The notes below the pieces were generated by a model, which was given only the letters and a program-made list of their open reading frames with translations, was not told the origin of the DNA and made no database searches. From contig JAILAF010000095.1 in NCBI GenBank assembly GCA_024681775.1, positions 1-54,439 of the forward strand: 54,439 nucleotides of DNA, read 5' to 3'. Below are positions 1-9,048 of this stretch, in pieces; within the stretch, counting starts at the first letter, position 1, and every line of letters begins with the position of its first letter. This stretch comes from Lachnospiraceae bacterium (GTDB taxonomy: Bacteria; Bacillota; Clostridia; Lachnospirales; Lachnospiraceae). The position numbers were made by a program, and so were the translations under genes.

Positions 1-1241
1 ACCTCCCGCAGGGAGACCACCATGGGCAGAAGCAGCCCCACGTTAGCGTATGCGGATGCCCGCAGGATGGCGCGGAGCTGGGTCTTAAACAGATCCCGCA
101 TGGTGAGGCTCAGCCGGATCCCCCGGAGTCCCAGGGCCGGATTGTCCTCGACGGGAAGATGCAGGTAATCGGGACATTTGTCGGAGCCCACATCAAAGGT
201 CCGCAGGATCACGGGACCGGGCGCCATCTGCTCGATAACCTGAAGGTAACTTTCGAATTGTTTTTCCTCATCCGGAGCTGCGGTACTGCCCAGGTATTGC
301 ATCTCCGTCCGGAAGAGACCGATGCCGTCTGCACCGCTCCGCAGAACGGCAGCCATATCCGCAGGGCCCGAGATATTGGCACAGATCCTGACGGTCCTGC
401 CCTCTGCCGTCACAAAGGGCTCTGCCTTTTGCGCAGCGGCATTCTCCGCTTCCTTCCGAAAGGCTTCCTGCTTCTCCTGCAGGTGCTTTAAGGTATCCGC
501 ATCCGGTTCGATGATCAGGGTTCCTTCCGTAGCGTCCAGGACGGCCTCTATGCCGTTTGTTACGCCCTCCATTCCATCCGGCACCACGATCCCGGGGATG
601 CCCATACCTCTGGCCAGAATGGCGGTATGGCTCTCATATCCACCCTTCCCGGTGACGATACCCAGGATGGATCCGGGAACGCTGCGCATCAGATCCGAGG
701 GAGTGATCTCCTCCCCTGCAAGGATCACGCTTTCTCCGGCGAATGCGTTTCCCGCTTCACCGGTCAGGATCTCCAGCAGACAGTTTCGAATATCCTTAAA
801 ATCCGCCCCGCGATCCCGCAGGAAAGGATCCGGCATTCCGGCATAGCGGGCGGCCTGGGCGTCCAACACCTCCGAAACCGCTTCCTCCGCAGTGCATTTC
901 CGGTCTTCCAGGACTTCCAGGATCTCTCCCAGTAGGAGCTCATCTTGGAGCATCACGGCGTGGGCACGAAAAATCTGCGCCACTTCTTCCCCGGCGGAAT
1001 AGGCTGCCTTGCGGGCCAGTTCCTCCTGATGGGTCACCGCCCGGGCAAATGCCGCTTTCAGGCGGTCTCTTTCCGAACCATCCCCCGCGGTGCCGCCTGC
1101 TTCGGAAGGCCCCATCCCATTCGCGGAAATCCGCTTCCCTGTGAGGTTGTCCGAATTTCCGACACCTCTGTCAGCGCCTGCGATCCGGACCTTTCCGATG
1201 GCGATCCCGTCCGATAATCTGTTCCCTTTGATCTGTTGCAT
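1..1241 (-). CDS. ptsI: PTS enzyme I (phosphoenolpyruvate-protein phosphotransferase), 3' end missing
   Basis: Enzyme I autophosphorylates from phosphoenolpyruvate in the cytoplasm and passes the phosphate to HPr, feeding all PTS sugar transporters. About 413 residues are visible and the C-terminus is cut by the left edge. The phospho-histidine motif GGYESHTAIL is present (His about residue 205), followed by the PEP-binding TIM-barrel segments GIGLFRTEMQYL, ILRTFDVGSDK and NPALGLRGIRLS. The start ATG at 1241 has GGAG six bases upstream; an overlapping ATG at 1246 is in another frame. It begins only 34 bases after trpA with no terminator between, so it probably shares the trp transcript. No ptsH is visible upstream. 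Confidence 0.95.
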   Translation of the reverse strand, partial: MQQIKGNRLSDGIAIGKVRIAGADRGVGNSDNLTGKRISANGMGPSEAGGTAGDGSERDRLKAAFARAVTHQEELARKAAYSAGEEVAQIFRAHAVMLQDELLLGEILEVLEDRKCTAEEAVSEVLDAQAARYAGMPDPFLRDRGADFKDIRNCLLEILTGEAGNAFAGESVILAGEEITPSDLMRSVPGSILGIVTGKGGYESHTAILARGMGIPGIVVPDGMEGVTNGIEAVLDATEGTLIIEPDADTLKHLQEKQEAFRKEAENAAAQKAEPFVTAEGRTVRICANISGPADMAAVLRSGADGIGLFRTEMQYLGSTAAPDEEKQFESYLQVIEQMAPGPVILRTFDVGSDKCPDYLHLPVEDNPALGLRGIRLSLTMRDLFKTQLRAILRASAYANVGLLLPMVVSLRE

Positions 1242-1275
1242 TGCATTCTCCAAAAAGTGCGCTACTGTCTTTCGA

Positions 1276-2046
1276 CTACCGGAGCGCATCCTTCATGGAT
1301 CTTACATAGGCACCCACCTGCGCGGGCGCTTCTTTGCCGTAACGCTCCAGGAGTCTGATGATGGCAGATCCGACGATGGCTCCGTCGGAGATATCCGCCA
1401 TTTTGCGGGCCTGGGCAGGCTCGGAAATACCGAAGCCGATGGCACAGGGCACGCTCGCATTCTCCCTCACCACCTGCACGATGGAGGCGAGATCCGTCTT
1501 GATCTCGCTGCGTACGCCGGTGACGCCCAGGCTGGAGACGATGTAGATAAAGCCTTCCGCTTCCCGTGCGATCATGGCAATGCGATTCTCGGAGGTCGGT
1601 GCGATGAGGGAGATCAGATCCACGCCGTAGGTATGGCAGGCAGGAAGGAACTCCTCCTTCTCCTCAAAGGGCAGGTCCGGCAGGATCAGCCCGTCGATGC
1701 CCACCTCACTGCAGGTGCGGATAAAACGCTCCGCGCCGTAGGAGAATACCACATTGGCGTAGGTCATAAACACCATAGGTATTGTAACATCCTTTCGCAG
1801 ATCACGCACCAGGTCAAATACCTTATCCGTGGTCATGCCTCCCTTCAGGGCCCGCAGGTTCGCTCCCTGGATCACGGGGCCCTCCGCGGTGGGATCCGAG
1901 AAAGGGATCCCCAGTTCGATGAGATCCGCTCCCGCAGCCACCATTTCCCGCACGCAGGCCGCCGTGGTCTGCGCATCGGGATCGCCCACGGTGATGAAGG
2001 GGATAAATGCCTTTCCGTTTGCAAAAGCTTCCGCGATCTTACTCAT
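1276..2046 (-). CDS. trpA: Tryptophan synthase alpha subunit
   Basis: TrpA cleaves indole-3-glycerol phosphate to indole and glyceraldehyde 3-phosphate and channels indole to TrpB. The 256-residue length suits the family. The catalytic Glu lies in ELGIPFSDP, and the following AEGPVIQ has Glu where the E. coli enzyme has catalytic Asp60. The phosphate-binding end has GFGIS and VGSAI. The chosen ATG (MSKIAEAF) follows a GGGGAGG site and overlaps the end of trpB by 8 bases. A longer reading frame starts 12 codons upstream but lacks a better ribosome site. Confidence 0.95.
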   Translation of the reverse strand: MSKIAEAFANGKAFIPFITVGDPDAQTTAACVREMVAAGADLIELGIPFSDPTAEGPVIQGANLRALKGGMTTDKVFDLVRDLRKDVTIPMVFMTYANVVFSYGAERFIRTCSEVGIDGLILPDLPFEEKEEFLPACHTYGVDLISLIAPTSENRIAMIAREAEGFIYIVSSLGVTGVRSEIKTDLASIVQVVRENASVPCAIGFGISEPAQARKMADISDGAIVGSAIIRLLERYGKEAPAQVGAYVRSMKDALR

Positions 2047-3229
2047 GAATATCCTCCCCTCTGTAGCGGGCAATGGCCGCACAGTCCTTGTCTCCTCTTC
2101 CGGAAATGGTGATGATGATGATCTGATCCTCCCGCATCTGCGGTGCGATCTTCATGGCATGTGCCACCGCATGGGCGGACTCGATGGCAGGGATGATGCC
2201 CTCGGTACGCGCCAGATATTCAAAGGCATTCACCGCTTCCTCGTCAGTGACGGGCACGTACTCCGCACGGCCGATGTCGTGGAGATGGGCATGCTCCGGT
2301 CCGATGCCGGGATAGTCCAGTCCCGCGGAAATGGAGTACACCGGTGCGATCTGACCGTACTCGTCCTGGCAGAAATAGGACTTCATCCCGTGGAAGATCC
2401 CCAGCCTGCCGGTGGCAATGGTGGCTGCCGTTTCAAAGGTATCCACACCTCTGCCCGCCGCTTCACAGCCGATGAGTCTGACACCCTCGTCGGGAATGAA
2501 ATGATAGAAACTGCCGATGGCGTTGGATCCGCCGCCGACGCATGCCAGCACCGCATCCGGAAGTCTGCCTTCCTTCTCCAGGATCTGGGCCCTGGTCTCT
2601 CTGGAGATCACGGCCTGGAAGTCTCTGACGATGATGGGGAAGGGGTGAGGTCCCATGACGGAACCCAGGCAGTAATGGGTATCCTCGATCCTGCTGGTCC
2701 ACTCGCGCATGGCCTCGGAAACCGCATCCTTCAGGGTGGCGGTGCCGGTCTTTACCGGGATCACCTCAGCTCCCAGCAGGCGCATGCGATACACGTTCAG
2801 AGCCTGACGGATGGTATCCTCTTCTCCCATGAAGACCACGCACTCCATACCCATCAGTGCTGCAGCGGTGGCAGTGGCAACGCCGTGCTGTCCTGCGCCG
2901 GTCTCTGCGATGAGACGGGTCTTGCCCATCTTTTTGGCCAGCAGCGCCTGCCCCAGCACGTTGTTGATCTTGTGGGCGCCGGTATGGTTCAGATCCTCTC
3001 TCTTCAGATAGATCTTCGCTCCTCCCAGATCCCGGGTCATCTTCTCCGCATAGTAGAGCCTGGAAGGTCTCCCCGCATAGTCATTTAACAGAGCGGTGAG
3101 CTCTGCATTAAACTCCGGGTCGTCCTTGTAATGATCGTAGGCCTTCTCCAGCTCGATCACTGCATTCATGAGGGTCTCGGGGATGTACTGTCCGCCGTGG
3201 ATCCCGAATCTTCCCTTTTCGTTCGTCAT
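2039..3229 (-). CDS. trpB: Tryptophan synthase beta subunit
   Basis: TrpB is the PLP enzyme that condenses indole with serine to give tryptophan. At 396 residues it is full length. The PLP lysine is in HTGAHKINN (Lys about 87) and the phosphate loop is [10 protein letters not shown]. The N-terminal [13 protein letters not shown] is typical of TrpB1, the partner of TrpA. Its start overlaps the trpF stop as ATGA, suggesting translational coupling. Confidence 0.97.
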   Translation of the reverse strand: MTNEKGRFGIHGGQYIPETLMNAVIELEKAYDHYKDDPEFNAELTALLNDYAGRPSRLYYAEKMTRDLGGAKIYLKREDLNHTGAHKINNVLGQALLAKKMGKTRLIAETGAGQHGVATATAAALMGMECVVFMGEEDTIRQALNVYRMRLLGAEVIPVKTGTATLKDAVSEAMREWTSRIEDTHYCLGSVMGPHPFPIIVRDFQAVISRETRAQILEKEGRLPDAVLACVGGGSNAIGSFYHFIPDEGVRLIGCEAAGRGVDTFETAATIATGRLGIFHGMKSYFCQDEYGQIAPVYSISAGLDYPGIGPEHAHLHDIGRAEYVPVTDEEAVNAFEYLARTEGIIPAIESAHAVAHAMKIAPQMREDQIIIITISGRGDKDCAAIARYRGEDIHE

Positions 3230-3849
3230 ACTGTCTTCTCCTCATTTCCTTCTTCGGATCTAACGGCAGCGGCAAATGCTGCCATCTTCTCCTGGTCCTT
3301 CACCCTGTCTGTCTCGATGCCGGAGCTCACATCCAGCCCGTAGGGATGCAGCTGCCGAAGGGCCTCCGCCGCATTTCCGGGATGTAGTCCTCCCGCCAGG
3401 AGATAATCCCTGCCCACATCCCGCAGAAGGGACCAGTCAAAGGTTTCTCCCGTGCCGGCACCGGAATCCAGTAACACCAGGTCCGCAGAGCTTTTTCTCG
3501 CTGCCTGTACATCCTCCGCATTCCGCACCCGGAAGGCTTTTATGACAGGCTTGTCAGTCAGCTCCCGGAGTCTTGCGATATAGCCTTCATCCTCAGCTCC
3601 GTGGAGCTGTGCCATATCGATCGTGCCCCGCGCAAGCAGCGCAGCGATCTCTTCCGGCCTTTGGTCTACAAAGACCCCCACTGCAGGGATCCCGGGATCC
3701 AGCATTGCTTTCAGCGCCTCTGCCTGCTCTCCCGTCACCTGCCGGGAACTTCCCTTTGCAAATACGAAACCCACATAGTCCGGCCGGATCCGATTTGCCG
3801 CGGCGATATCCTCCGGGCGCCGCAACCCGCAGAATTTGATCTTTGTCAT
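3226..3849 (-). CDS. trpF: Phosphoribosylanthranilate isomerase
   Basis: TrpF performs the Amadori rearrangement of N-(5'-phosphoribosyl)anthranilate. The 207-residue protein starts with [12 protein letters not shown], which holds the catalytic Cys (KxCG motif). [14 protein letters not shown] and LAGGLHPGN form the phosphate-binding part of the barrel. It is a free-standing enzyme, not fused to TrpC as in enterobacteria. It overlaps both neighbours by four bases (ATGA). Confidence 0.95.
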   Translation of the reverse strand: MTKIKFCGLRRPEDIAAANRIRPDYVGFVFAKGSSRQVTGEQAEALKAMLDPGIPAVGVFVDQRPEEIAALLARGTIDMAQLHGAEDEGYIARLRELTDKPVIKAFRVRNAEDVQAARKSSADLVLLDSGAGTGETFDWSLLRDVGRDYLLAGGLHPGNAAEALRQLHPYGLDVSSGIETDRVKDQEKMAAFAAAVRSEEGNEEKTV

Positions 3850-4628
3850 AAGGTTCCCCGGAGCTCAGCAAGCTTCCTTGTTTTATCCGCAGCCCGCATC
3901 AGGGTCTCTCCCACCAGCACGGCTCCCGCGCCGATGCGGGTGATGCGTTCCACATCCTCCCGACCGCTGACACCGCTCTCGGAAACAAAGAGTACCTCCG
4001 GCGGCACCAGACTGCGAAGCCTTGCGCTGTTACCGGTATCCACGGAGAAATCCTTCAGGTTCCGGTTGTTGACGCCCACGATCCGGGCGCCCGCTTCCAG
4101 CGCCATCCCGATCTCCGCTTCGTCATGGGCTTCCACCAGGGCGGAGAGCTCCAGCTCGTCACAGATCTCCCGGTACTCCTTTAGCTGCGCCGGGGACAGG
4201 ATGGAGCAGATGAGCAGCACCGCCGATGCCCCCAGGGTGGCGGCTTCGTAGATCATGTATTCATCCACCGTAAAGTCCTTCCGCAGACAGGGGATGAAGA
4301 CATTCGCCGCGATCTCCCGAAGATATGCATCGGATCCCAGGAACCACTTAGGCTCCGTCAGCACCGAGATGGCATCCGCTCCCGCTTCCTCATATTCCTT
4401 TGCAATCTGCAGATAGGGAAAGTCCGGTGCGATGAGTCCCTTGGAGGGGGACGCTTTTTTACATTCGCAGATAAAGGCGGGATGCTTTCCCTGCAGGGCT
4501 TTTTCAAAAGCAAACCCGGTCTTCGGCGCATCCTGTGCCATGGCCCGGATCTGTGCGGGAGGGACCTTCCTGCTGCTCTCCTCCACCCGCTCCTTCGCAT
4601 ATGCCGCGATGGTATCCAAAATGGTCAT
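3846..4628 (-). CDS. trpC: Indole-3-glycerol phosphate synthase
   Basis: TrpC closes the indole ring to give indole-3-glycerol phosphate. The 260-residue sequence shows the family landmarks FICECKKASPSKG (active-site Lys), CLRKDFTVDEYMIYEA, VEAHDEAE, VGVNNRNLKDF and VSESGVSG. It sits 9 bases after trpD and overlaps trpF by four bases, in a tightly packed trpDCFBA operon. Confidence 0.97.
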   Translation of the reverse strand: MTILDTIAAYAKERVEESSRKVPPAQIRAMAQDAPKTGFAFEKALQGKHPAFICECKKASPSKGLIAPDFPYLQIAKEYEEAGADAISVLTEPKWFLGSDAYLREIAANVFIPCLRKDFTVDEYMIYEAATLGASAVLLICSILSPAQLKEYREICDELELSALVEAHDEAEIGMALEAGARIVGVNNRNLKDFSVDTGNSARLRSLVPPEVLFVSESGVSGREDVERITRIGAGAVLVGETLMRAADKTRKLAELRGTL

Positions 4629-4637
4629 AAGGGTCTC

Positions 4638-5654
4638 CTATCGGTTACTGACCTCGATCAGCTTCTGTAATGTCTCATATGCCTTGCCCGAATCGATGAG
4701 CTCAGCTGCCAGCCCCACGCCCGCTTCAAAGGTCTCTGCCCTGCCTGCGATGTAGAGGGCTGCGCCGGCGTTCAGGAGCACCGTGTCTCTCTTGTGTCCC
4801 TTCTCGCCCTTCAGGATGGCGATGGTGGTCTGTGCGTTTTCCTCGGGCGTGCCGCCCACCAGATCCTCCTTGCTGCAGCGCTCCATCCCGAACTCCTCGG
4901 GGGTGATGGTGCGGGAGCGGAACCAGCCGTCCCGGATCTCGCAGATCCTGGTGGGTGCGCTTAAGGAGATCTCATCCAGCTTGTCCATACCGTAGACCAC
5001 CATACCGCGCTTTACTCCCAGGTTTACCAGGACCTGTGCCAAGGGCTCAACCAGATACTCGTCATAGACACCCAGCAGCTGCATGGTAGGTCTTGCAGGA
5101 TTGGTCAGAGGGCCCAGGATGTTGAACACGGTGCGGAATCCCAGTTCCCTGCGGATGGCGCCCACGTATTTCATGGAACTGTGATACTTCTGTGCGAAGA
5201 AAAAGCACATGCCCACTTCCTTCAGCAGCTCCACACACTTCTCCGGATCCTGTTCGATATTGACTCCCAGAGCCTCCAGACAGTCCGCAGTGCCGGAACG
5301 GGAGGAAGCCGCACGGTTGCCGTGCTTTGCCACCTTGGCGCCGCCTGCAGCAGCGACGATGGCAGCGGTGGTGGAGATGTTAAAGCTCTGGGCGTTGTCT
5401 CCACCGGTACCCACGATCTCCAGCACATCCATGCCGGTCTCCACGGGGGTTGCGTGCTCTCTCATGGCTGCAGCGCATCCCGCGATCTCATCGGTGGTCT
5501 CCGCCTTGGCACTCTTGGTGGAGAGGGCAGCCAGAAATGCCGCATTCTGGGTGGGGGTGGTTTCACCGTTCATGATCTCGTTCATGACGGTGTAGGCCTC
5601 CTCGTAGGTCAGGTCCTCCTTGCTGACGATTTTGACAATGGCTTCTTTGATCAT
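4638..5654 (-). CDS. trpD: Anthranilate phosphoribosyltransferase
   Basis: TrpD transfers phosphoribose from PRPP to anthranilate. The 338-residue chain has the PRPP-binding motif [15 protein letters not shown] and the anthranilate-contacting segment [25 protein letters not shown] is also typical. The start [10 protein letters not shown] at 5654 has AGGAGG eight bases upstream. A longer in-frame start at 5717 would lie in the terminator of the T-box leader and is rejected. It is the first gene of the operon; trpE and trpG are not in the window. Confidence 0.96.
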   Translation of the reverse strand: MIKEAIVKIVSKEDLTYEEAYTVMNEIMNGETTPTQNAAFLAALSTKSAKAETTDEIAGCAAAMREHATPVETGMDVLEIVGTGGDNAQSFNISTTAAIVAAAGGAKVAKHGNRAASSRSGTADCLEALGVNIEQDPEKCVELLKEVGMCFFFAQKYHSSMKYVGAIRRELGFRTVFNILGPLTNPARPTMQLLGVYDEYLVEPLAQVLVNLGVKRGMVVYGMDKLDEISLSAPTRICEIRDGWFRSRTITPEEFGMERCSKEDLVGGTPEENAQTTIAILKGEKGHKRDTVLLNAGAALYIAGRAETFEAGVGLAAELIDSGKAYETLQKLIEVSNR

Positions 5655-5712
5655 AATGTTTTCCTCCTGATGATCTGTTGTCTTTTGTGCTTTCTGCTGC
5701 CTTGCCCATCCC

Positions 5713-6012
5713 GTCAAAAAATAAAACGCCCCTGACAGAAAACACTGTCAAGGACGAATAAGATTATCCGCGGTGCCACCTTGAATTCACGATTTCTCGT
5801 GCGCTTAGCAGGATACAAACATATCCCCGGCATATAACGTCAGCCTGCAACGTCGCAGAATACTCGGAGCCTTTCTGACCTCACCGGCCCCTTTGACTGC
5901 GCCCTCCGCGGTCCATTTGACACTGTGTTTCTCGCTTGCTTCTCATCATCGCAAACTCTCTGTACAGGCATCAATGCCTTTATCTCCGCTTCATCGGTTT
6001 AGCGTATTAAAT
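5713..6012 (-). promoter_or_regulatory. Trp-specific T-box leader with intrinsic terminator
   Basis: T-box leaders sense uncharged tRNA and switch between a terminator and an antiterminator. The minus strand at 5782-5765 reads AAGG then TGGCACCGCGGATA, matching the conserved T-box. It is followed by a terminator stem (5755-5728, GTCCTTGACAG paired with CTGTCAGGGGC, loop TGTTTT) and a T-rich tract at 5726-5714. A UGG-A triplet at 5915-5912 is a candidate Trp specifier codon, consistent with trpD immediately downstream. Stem I was not folded in detail, so the specifier assignment is an inference. Confidence 0.93.
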
Positions 6013-6019
6013 TACAGAT

Positions 6020-6048
6020 AAGATATCATACGGTCTACGACCTGTCAA
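6020..6048 (-). promoter_or_regulatory. Candidate promoter of the trp operon
   Basis: On the minus strand TTGACA (6048-6043) is followed after 17 bases by TATCTT (6025-6020). The -35 is perfect and the -10 matches four of six. The predicted start near 6013 is just upstream of the T-box leader. The -35 begins three bases after the ispA stop codon. Confidence 0.8.
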
Positions 6049-6050
6049 GA

Positions 6051-6938
6051 TTATTTTTCTCTGTTGATCAGGGATGCGATGAGCTGCGCCAGAAAAGAAG
6101 CGTCGCCGGGAAGCCTGCGGACATTTTTCATGGCTCTGCGGGATAGCTCCTCCACCTTCGCTTCCGCTCCCTCCAGACCTGCCAGTGTCACATAGGTAAC
6201 CTTCTCGTTCTTCTCATCACTGCCCACCTGCTTGCCCAGCACGGCACTGTCGCCGGTGACATCCAGGATATCGTCACGGATCTGGAATGCGACGCCCACG
6301 TCGCTGCCGATCTGCTCCGCCAGAGCCAGCACCTCTTCCGATGCCCCTGCCAGGGCCGCACCCGTCATCAGGGCACTCTCGATCATGGCGCCCGTCTTGT
6401 TCTCATGGATGTATTCCAGGGTCTCCATGGGGATCTGCTTCCCTTCGGAAGCCACATCCACCACCTGGCCGCCCACCATGCCGCCGATGCCTGCCTTGCG
6501 GGCCAGGATCCCCAGGGCCCGGGCCGTCGCCGGTGTGCATTGCTTTTCCAGGGAAAGAAGGGCCGTTTCATAGGCGTAATTCAGGAGGCCGTCCCCTGCC
6601 AGGATGCCCATGGCTTCCCCGTACATGGCGTGGGTACTCTTCCTGCCGCGGCGATACTCGTCATTGTCCATGGCAGGGAGATCGTCATGCACCAGGGAAT
6701 AGCTGTGGATCATCTCGATGGCGGCCGCGCAGGGCCCTACCACCTCGGGATCGGCGCCTCCGCAGATATGGTACATCTCCAGCAGCATCACGGGACGCAG
6801 GCGTTTTCCCCCGCCCAGGACACTGTAATTCATGGCTTCCGCAACGGCAGCCGCAGGTCCCTCCTCCTTCGGAAGGTACCGCCGGATAAACGCATCCGCT
6901 TCTATGATCCTTCTTTCCAGTTCCTCATTGAAATCCAT
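6051..6938 (-). CDS. ispA: Polyprenyl (farnesyl/geranyl) diphosphate synthase
   Basis: This prenyltransferase adds isopentenyl diphosphate to allylic diphosphates, normally giving farnesyl diphosphate. The 295-residue protein has the first aspartate-rich motif DDLPAMDND and the second DDILD, with GGGKRLRP for substrate binding. The short spacing before the first motif suits short-chain (C15) synthases. The 109-base gap from alr holds no clear terminator. The symbol follows usual naming; product length cannot be read with certainty. Confidence 0.93.
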   Translation of the reverse strand: MDFNEELERRIIEADAFIRRYLPKEEGPAAAVAEAMNYSVLGGGKRLRPVMLLEMYHICGGADPEVVGPCAAAIEMIHSYSLVHDDLPAMDNDEYRRGRKSTHAMYGEAMGILAGDGLLNYAYETALLSLEKQCTPATARALGILARKAGIGGMVGGQVVDVASEGKQIPMETLEYIHENKTGAMIESALMTGAALAGASEEVLALAEQIGSDVGVAFQIRDDILDVTGDSAVLGKQVGSDEKNEKVTYVTLAGLEGAEAKVEELSRRAMKNVRRLPGDASFLAQLIASLINREK

Positions 6939-7047
6939 CTCTTTCCCCCACTGACGAATCGGTCATTCGGTTTCTTGGTTCTTTCGGATTCTTCGGGTCC
7001 TGCGGGCGCTTCAGGTCTTCCTGCCGCTCCGCCCGGTCCCGTGCCGT

Positions 7048-8136
7048 CTACACAAACTTCCGTGGTACACGCTCTCCTATGGTGCTGAGGATCTCATAGG
7101 TGATGGTATCGCAGGCGTCCGCAAGCTCCTGCAACGTGATGTTCTCATTGTCCCAGATCACCACTTCGTCTCCCAGTGCCACCTCCGGCAGGTCCGTCAC
7201 ATCCGCCATGAAGCTGTCCATGCACACCTTGCCGATGACGGGGACCTTCTGTCCCCGGATCAGCACCTCCCAGCCGTTGGAGAAGGTCCTGCGGAAGCCG
7301 TCGGCGTAACCGATGGGAACGGTTGCCACCTTTGTCTTGCGTGTGGTGACAAAGCTGCGGTTGTAGCCGATACCGGTGCCCTCCTTCACCTCCTTCAAGA
7401 AGGTGATGCGGGACTTTAAGGAGGCAATGGGCCGAAGGTTGATGTGCTCCAGCGTATCCTCCGCGGAGGGGTACCCGTACATGATGAGGCCGGGCCGCAC
7501 CAGATTAAACTGCGCGTCCGGATAGTTCAGAAGAGCGTTGGATGCGGCAGCATGGATGTACTTCAGCTTAAGCCCCATCTCCTTTGCTTCCTCCAGCGCG
7601 TGATTGAAGCTCCGGAGCTGTTTTTTCGTGTAATCATCGTCATTGTCCGCGGAGGAAAAATGGGTGTAGATGCCCTCCACCGTGACATTTTCCGGCAGGC
7701 CGGAGACATACTCCGGCAGACGGTCCGGATGGATCCCGGTGCGTCCCATGCCGGTGCCGATCTCCACATGAACCCTGACGGGAGCCCCGGCTCTGCCCAG
7801 CGCTTCCGCAAAATCCAAAGAGCTGATCCCGACAACGATGTCATATTTCAGGATCTTCGGGATCTCATCCGCAAAGGGCTGGTTCAGGACAAAGATCTCC
7901 TTCCGATAGCCCGTGTTTCGCAGGTCGATCCCCTCATCCACCGTGGCCACCGCTACGATATCGAAGCGGTTGATCACATCGAGCCTCCGGTTGATGTAGG
8001 TGCCGTATCCGTTTGCCTTGATGACCGGCATGAGTTTTACACCGGGTTTTACATAGTTTTCGATCTGCCGGATGTTGTAATCAAAATTCTGCAGACTGAT
8101 CTCCAGGACGGTCGGTCTCGTAATCTCCTCCGTCAT
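7048..8136 (-). CDS. alr: Alanine racemase
   Basis: A PLP fold-type III enzyme that makes D-alanine for peptidoglycan. The 362-residue chain has the PLP lysine in VIKANGYGT, GTGMGRTG, and the second catalytic tyrosine in VPIGYADGFRR. KVCMDSFMADVTD is also a family segment. The start MTEEITRP at 8136 has AGGAG seven bases upstream; a longer frame from 8163 lacks a good site. It replaces the rpe/thiN genes that often follow rsgA in Bacillota. Confidence 0.93.
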   Translation of the reverse strand: MTEEITRPTVLEISLQNFDYNIRQIENYVKPGVKLMPVIKANGYGTYINRRLDVINRFDIVAVATVDEGIDLRNTGYRKEIFVLNQPFADEIPKILKYDIVVGISSLDFAEALGRAGAPVRVHVEIGTGMGRTGIHPDRLPEYVSGLPENVTVEGIYTHFSSADNDDDYTKKQLRSFNHALEEAKEMGLKLKYIHAAASNALLNYPDAQFNLVRPGLIMYGYPSAEDTLEHINLRPIASLKSRITFLKEVKEGTGIGYNRSFVTTRKTKVATVPIGYADGFRRTFSNGWEVLIRGQKVPVIGKVCMDSFMADVTDLPEVALGDEVVIWDNENITLQELADACDTITYEILSTIGERVPRKFV

Positions 8137-8156
8137 AGCTGATCTCCTTTCCGCGA

Positions 8157-9041
8157 TCACCACTTTGTTTTCTGTGCCAGCTCACGATAGAGCAGGCAGT
8201 AATTCTCATAGCGCTCCGGGGCGATCTTCCCCTCCGCCAGCGCTTCCCGGACGCCGCAGTCACGCTCATTCACATGAGAGCATCCGGCAAACCTGCAGTT
8301 CGGCTCATACTCGGCAAATTCCGGATAAAAGGTCCACAGGTCTTCCTTCCCGATCCCCGGAAGGTCCAGGGAACTGAAGCCGGGCGTGTCAAAGATATAG
8401 GTATCATCCGTCAGGCGCAGGAGCTCGGAATGTCTGGTGGTATGCTTTCCTCTGTCGATGCGGTCGCTGACGGCACCGGTCTCCATGTGGGTCCTGCCCA
8501 GCAGGAGGTTGATGAGGGTGGATTTCCCGACGCCGCTGGGCCCTGCCACGGTGGTGGTGTGTCCCTTCAGGAGCTCCCGCACGCGGTCTATTCCCTCTTC
8601 CTTCCTGCAGCTGATGACACAGGTCACATATCCGGCATCCGCATAGATCTTCCGCAGATGCTCTCCCTCTCCTGCATCCTTCAGGTCCTCCTTGTTGAAG
8701 ATGATGATGCAGGGGAGCCCCACCTTCTCCATGTTCACCAGAAAACGGTCCAGAAGGTTTAAGGTAGGCTCCGGTCTGGCCAGTGCGAAAAGGATCATGG
8801 CCTGGTCCACATTGGCCACGGCGGGCCGGATCAGGCTGCTCCTGCGGGGCAGGATCTCCGTGATGTTCCCCAGCCTGCCTTCCGCGTCCAGGATCTCCAT
8901 ACGCACGTCATCCCCCACCAGGGGTTTTAGGGAATCCTTGCGAAAGACGCCTCTGGCCTTACATTCATAAACAAGATCGGCGACATTTACATAGTAAAAG
9001 CCGCCGATTCCTTTTAAGATTTTTCCGGTTACTTCTGACAT
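8157..9041 (-). CDS. rsgA: Small-ribosomal-subunit biogenesis GTPase RsgA
   Basis: RsgA is a circularly permuted GTPase that assists late 30S maturation. The G4 motif FNKEDL precedes the P-loop GPSGVGKSTLIN and DTPGF, as expected for the permuted order. The C-terminal zinc-binding region includes CRFAGCSHVNERDCGVREA. There is an N-terminal OB-like domain. The start at 9041 (MSEVTGKILKG) gives a 294-residue protein and follows the prkC stop by 7 bases. Confidence 0.95.
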   Translation of the reverse strand: MSEVTGKILKGIGGFYYVNVADLVYECKARGVFRKDSLKPLVGDDVRMEILDAEGRLGNITEILPRRSSLIRPAVANVDQAMILFALARPEPTLNLLDRFLVNMEKVGLPCIIIFNKEDLKDAGEGEHLRKIYADAGYVTCVISCRKEEGIDRVRELLKGHTTTVAGPSGVGKSTLINLLLGRTHMETGAVSDRIDRGKHTTRHSELLRLTDDTYIFDTPGFSSLDLPGIGKEDLWTFYPEFAEYEPNCRFAGCSHVNERDCGVREALAEGKIAPERYENYCLLYRELAQKTKW

Positions 9042-9048
9042 AGGCATC

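Noticed and set aside
6939-7047. A small gene between alr and ispA
   Set aside because: The proline/arginine-rich readings have no start codon with a ribosome site, and the ispA frame is closed by a stop shortly upstream.
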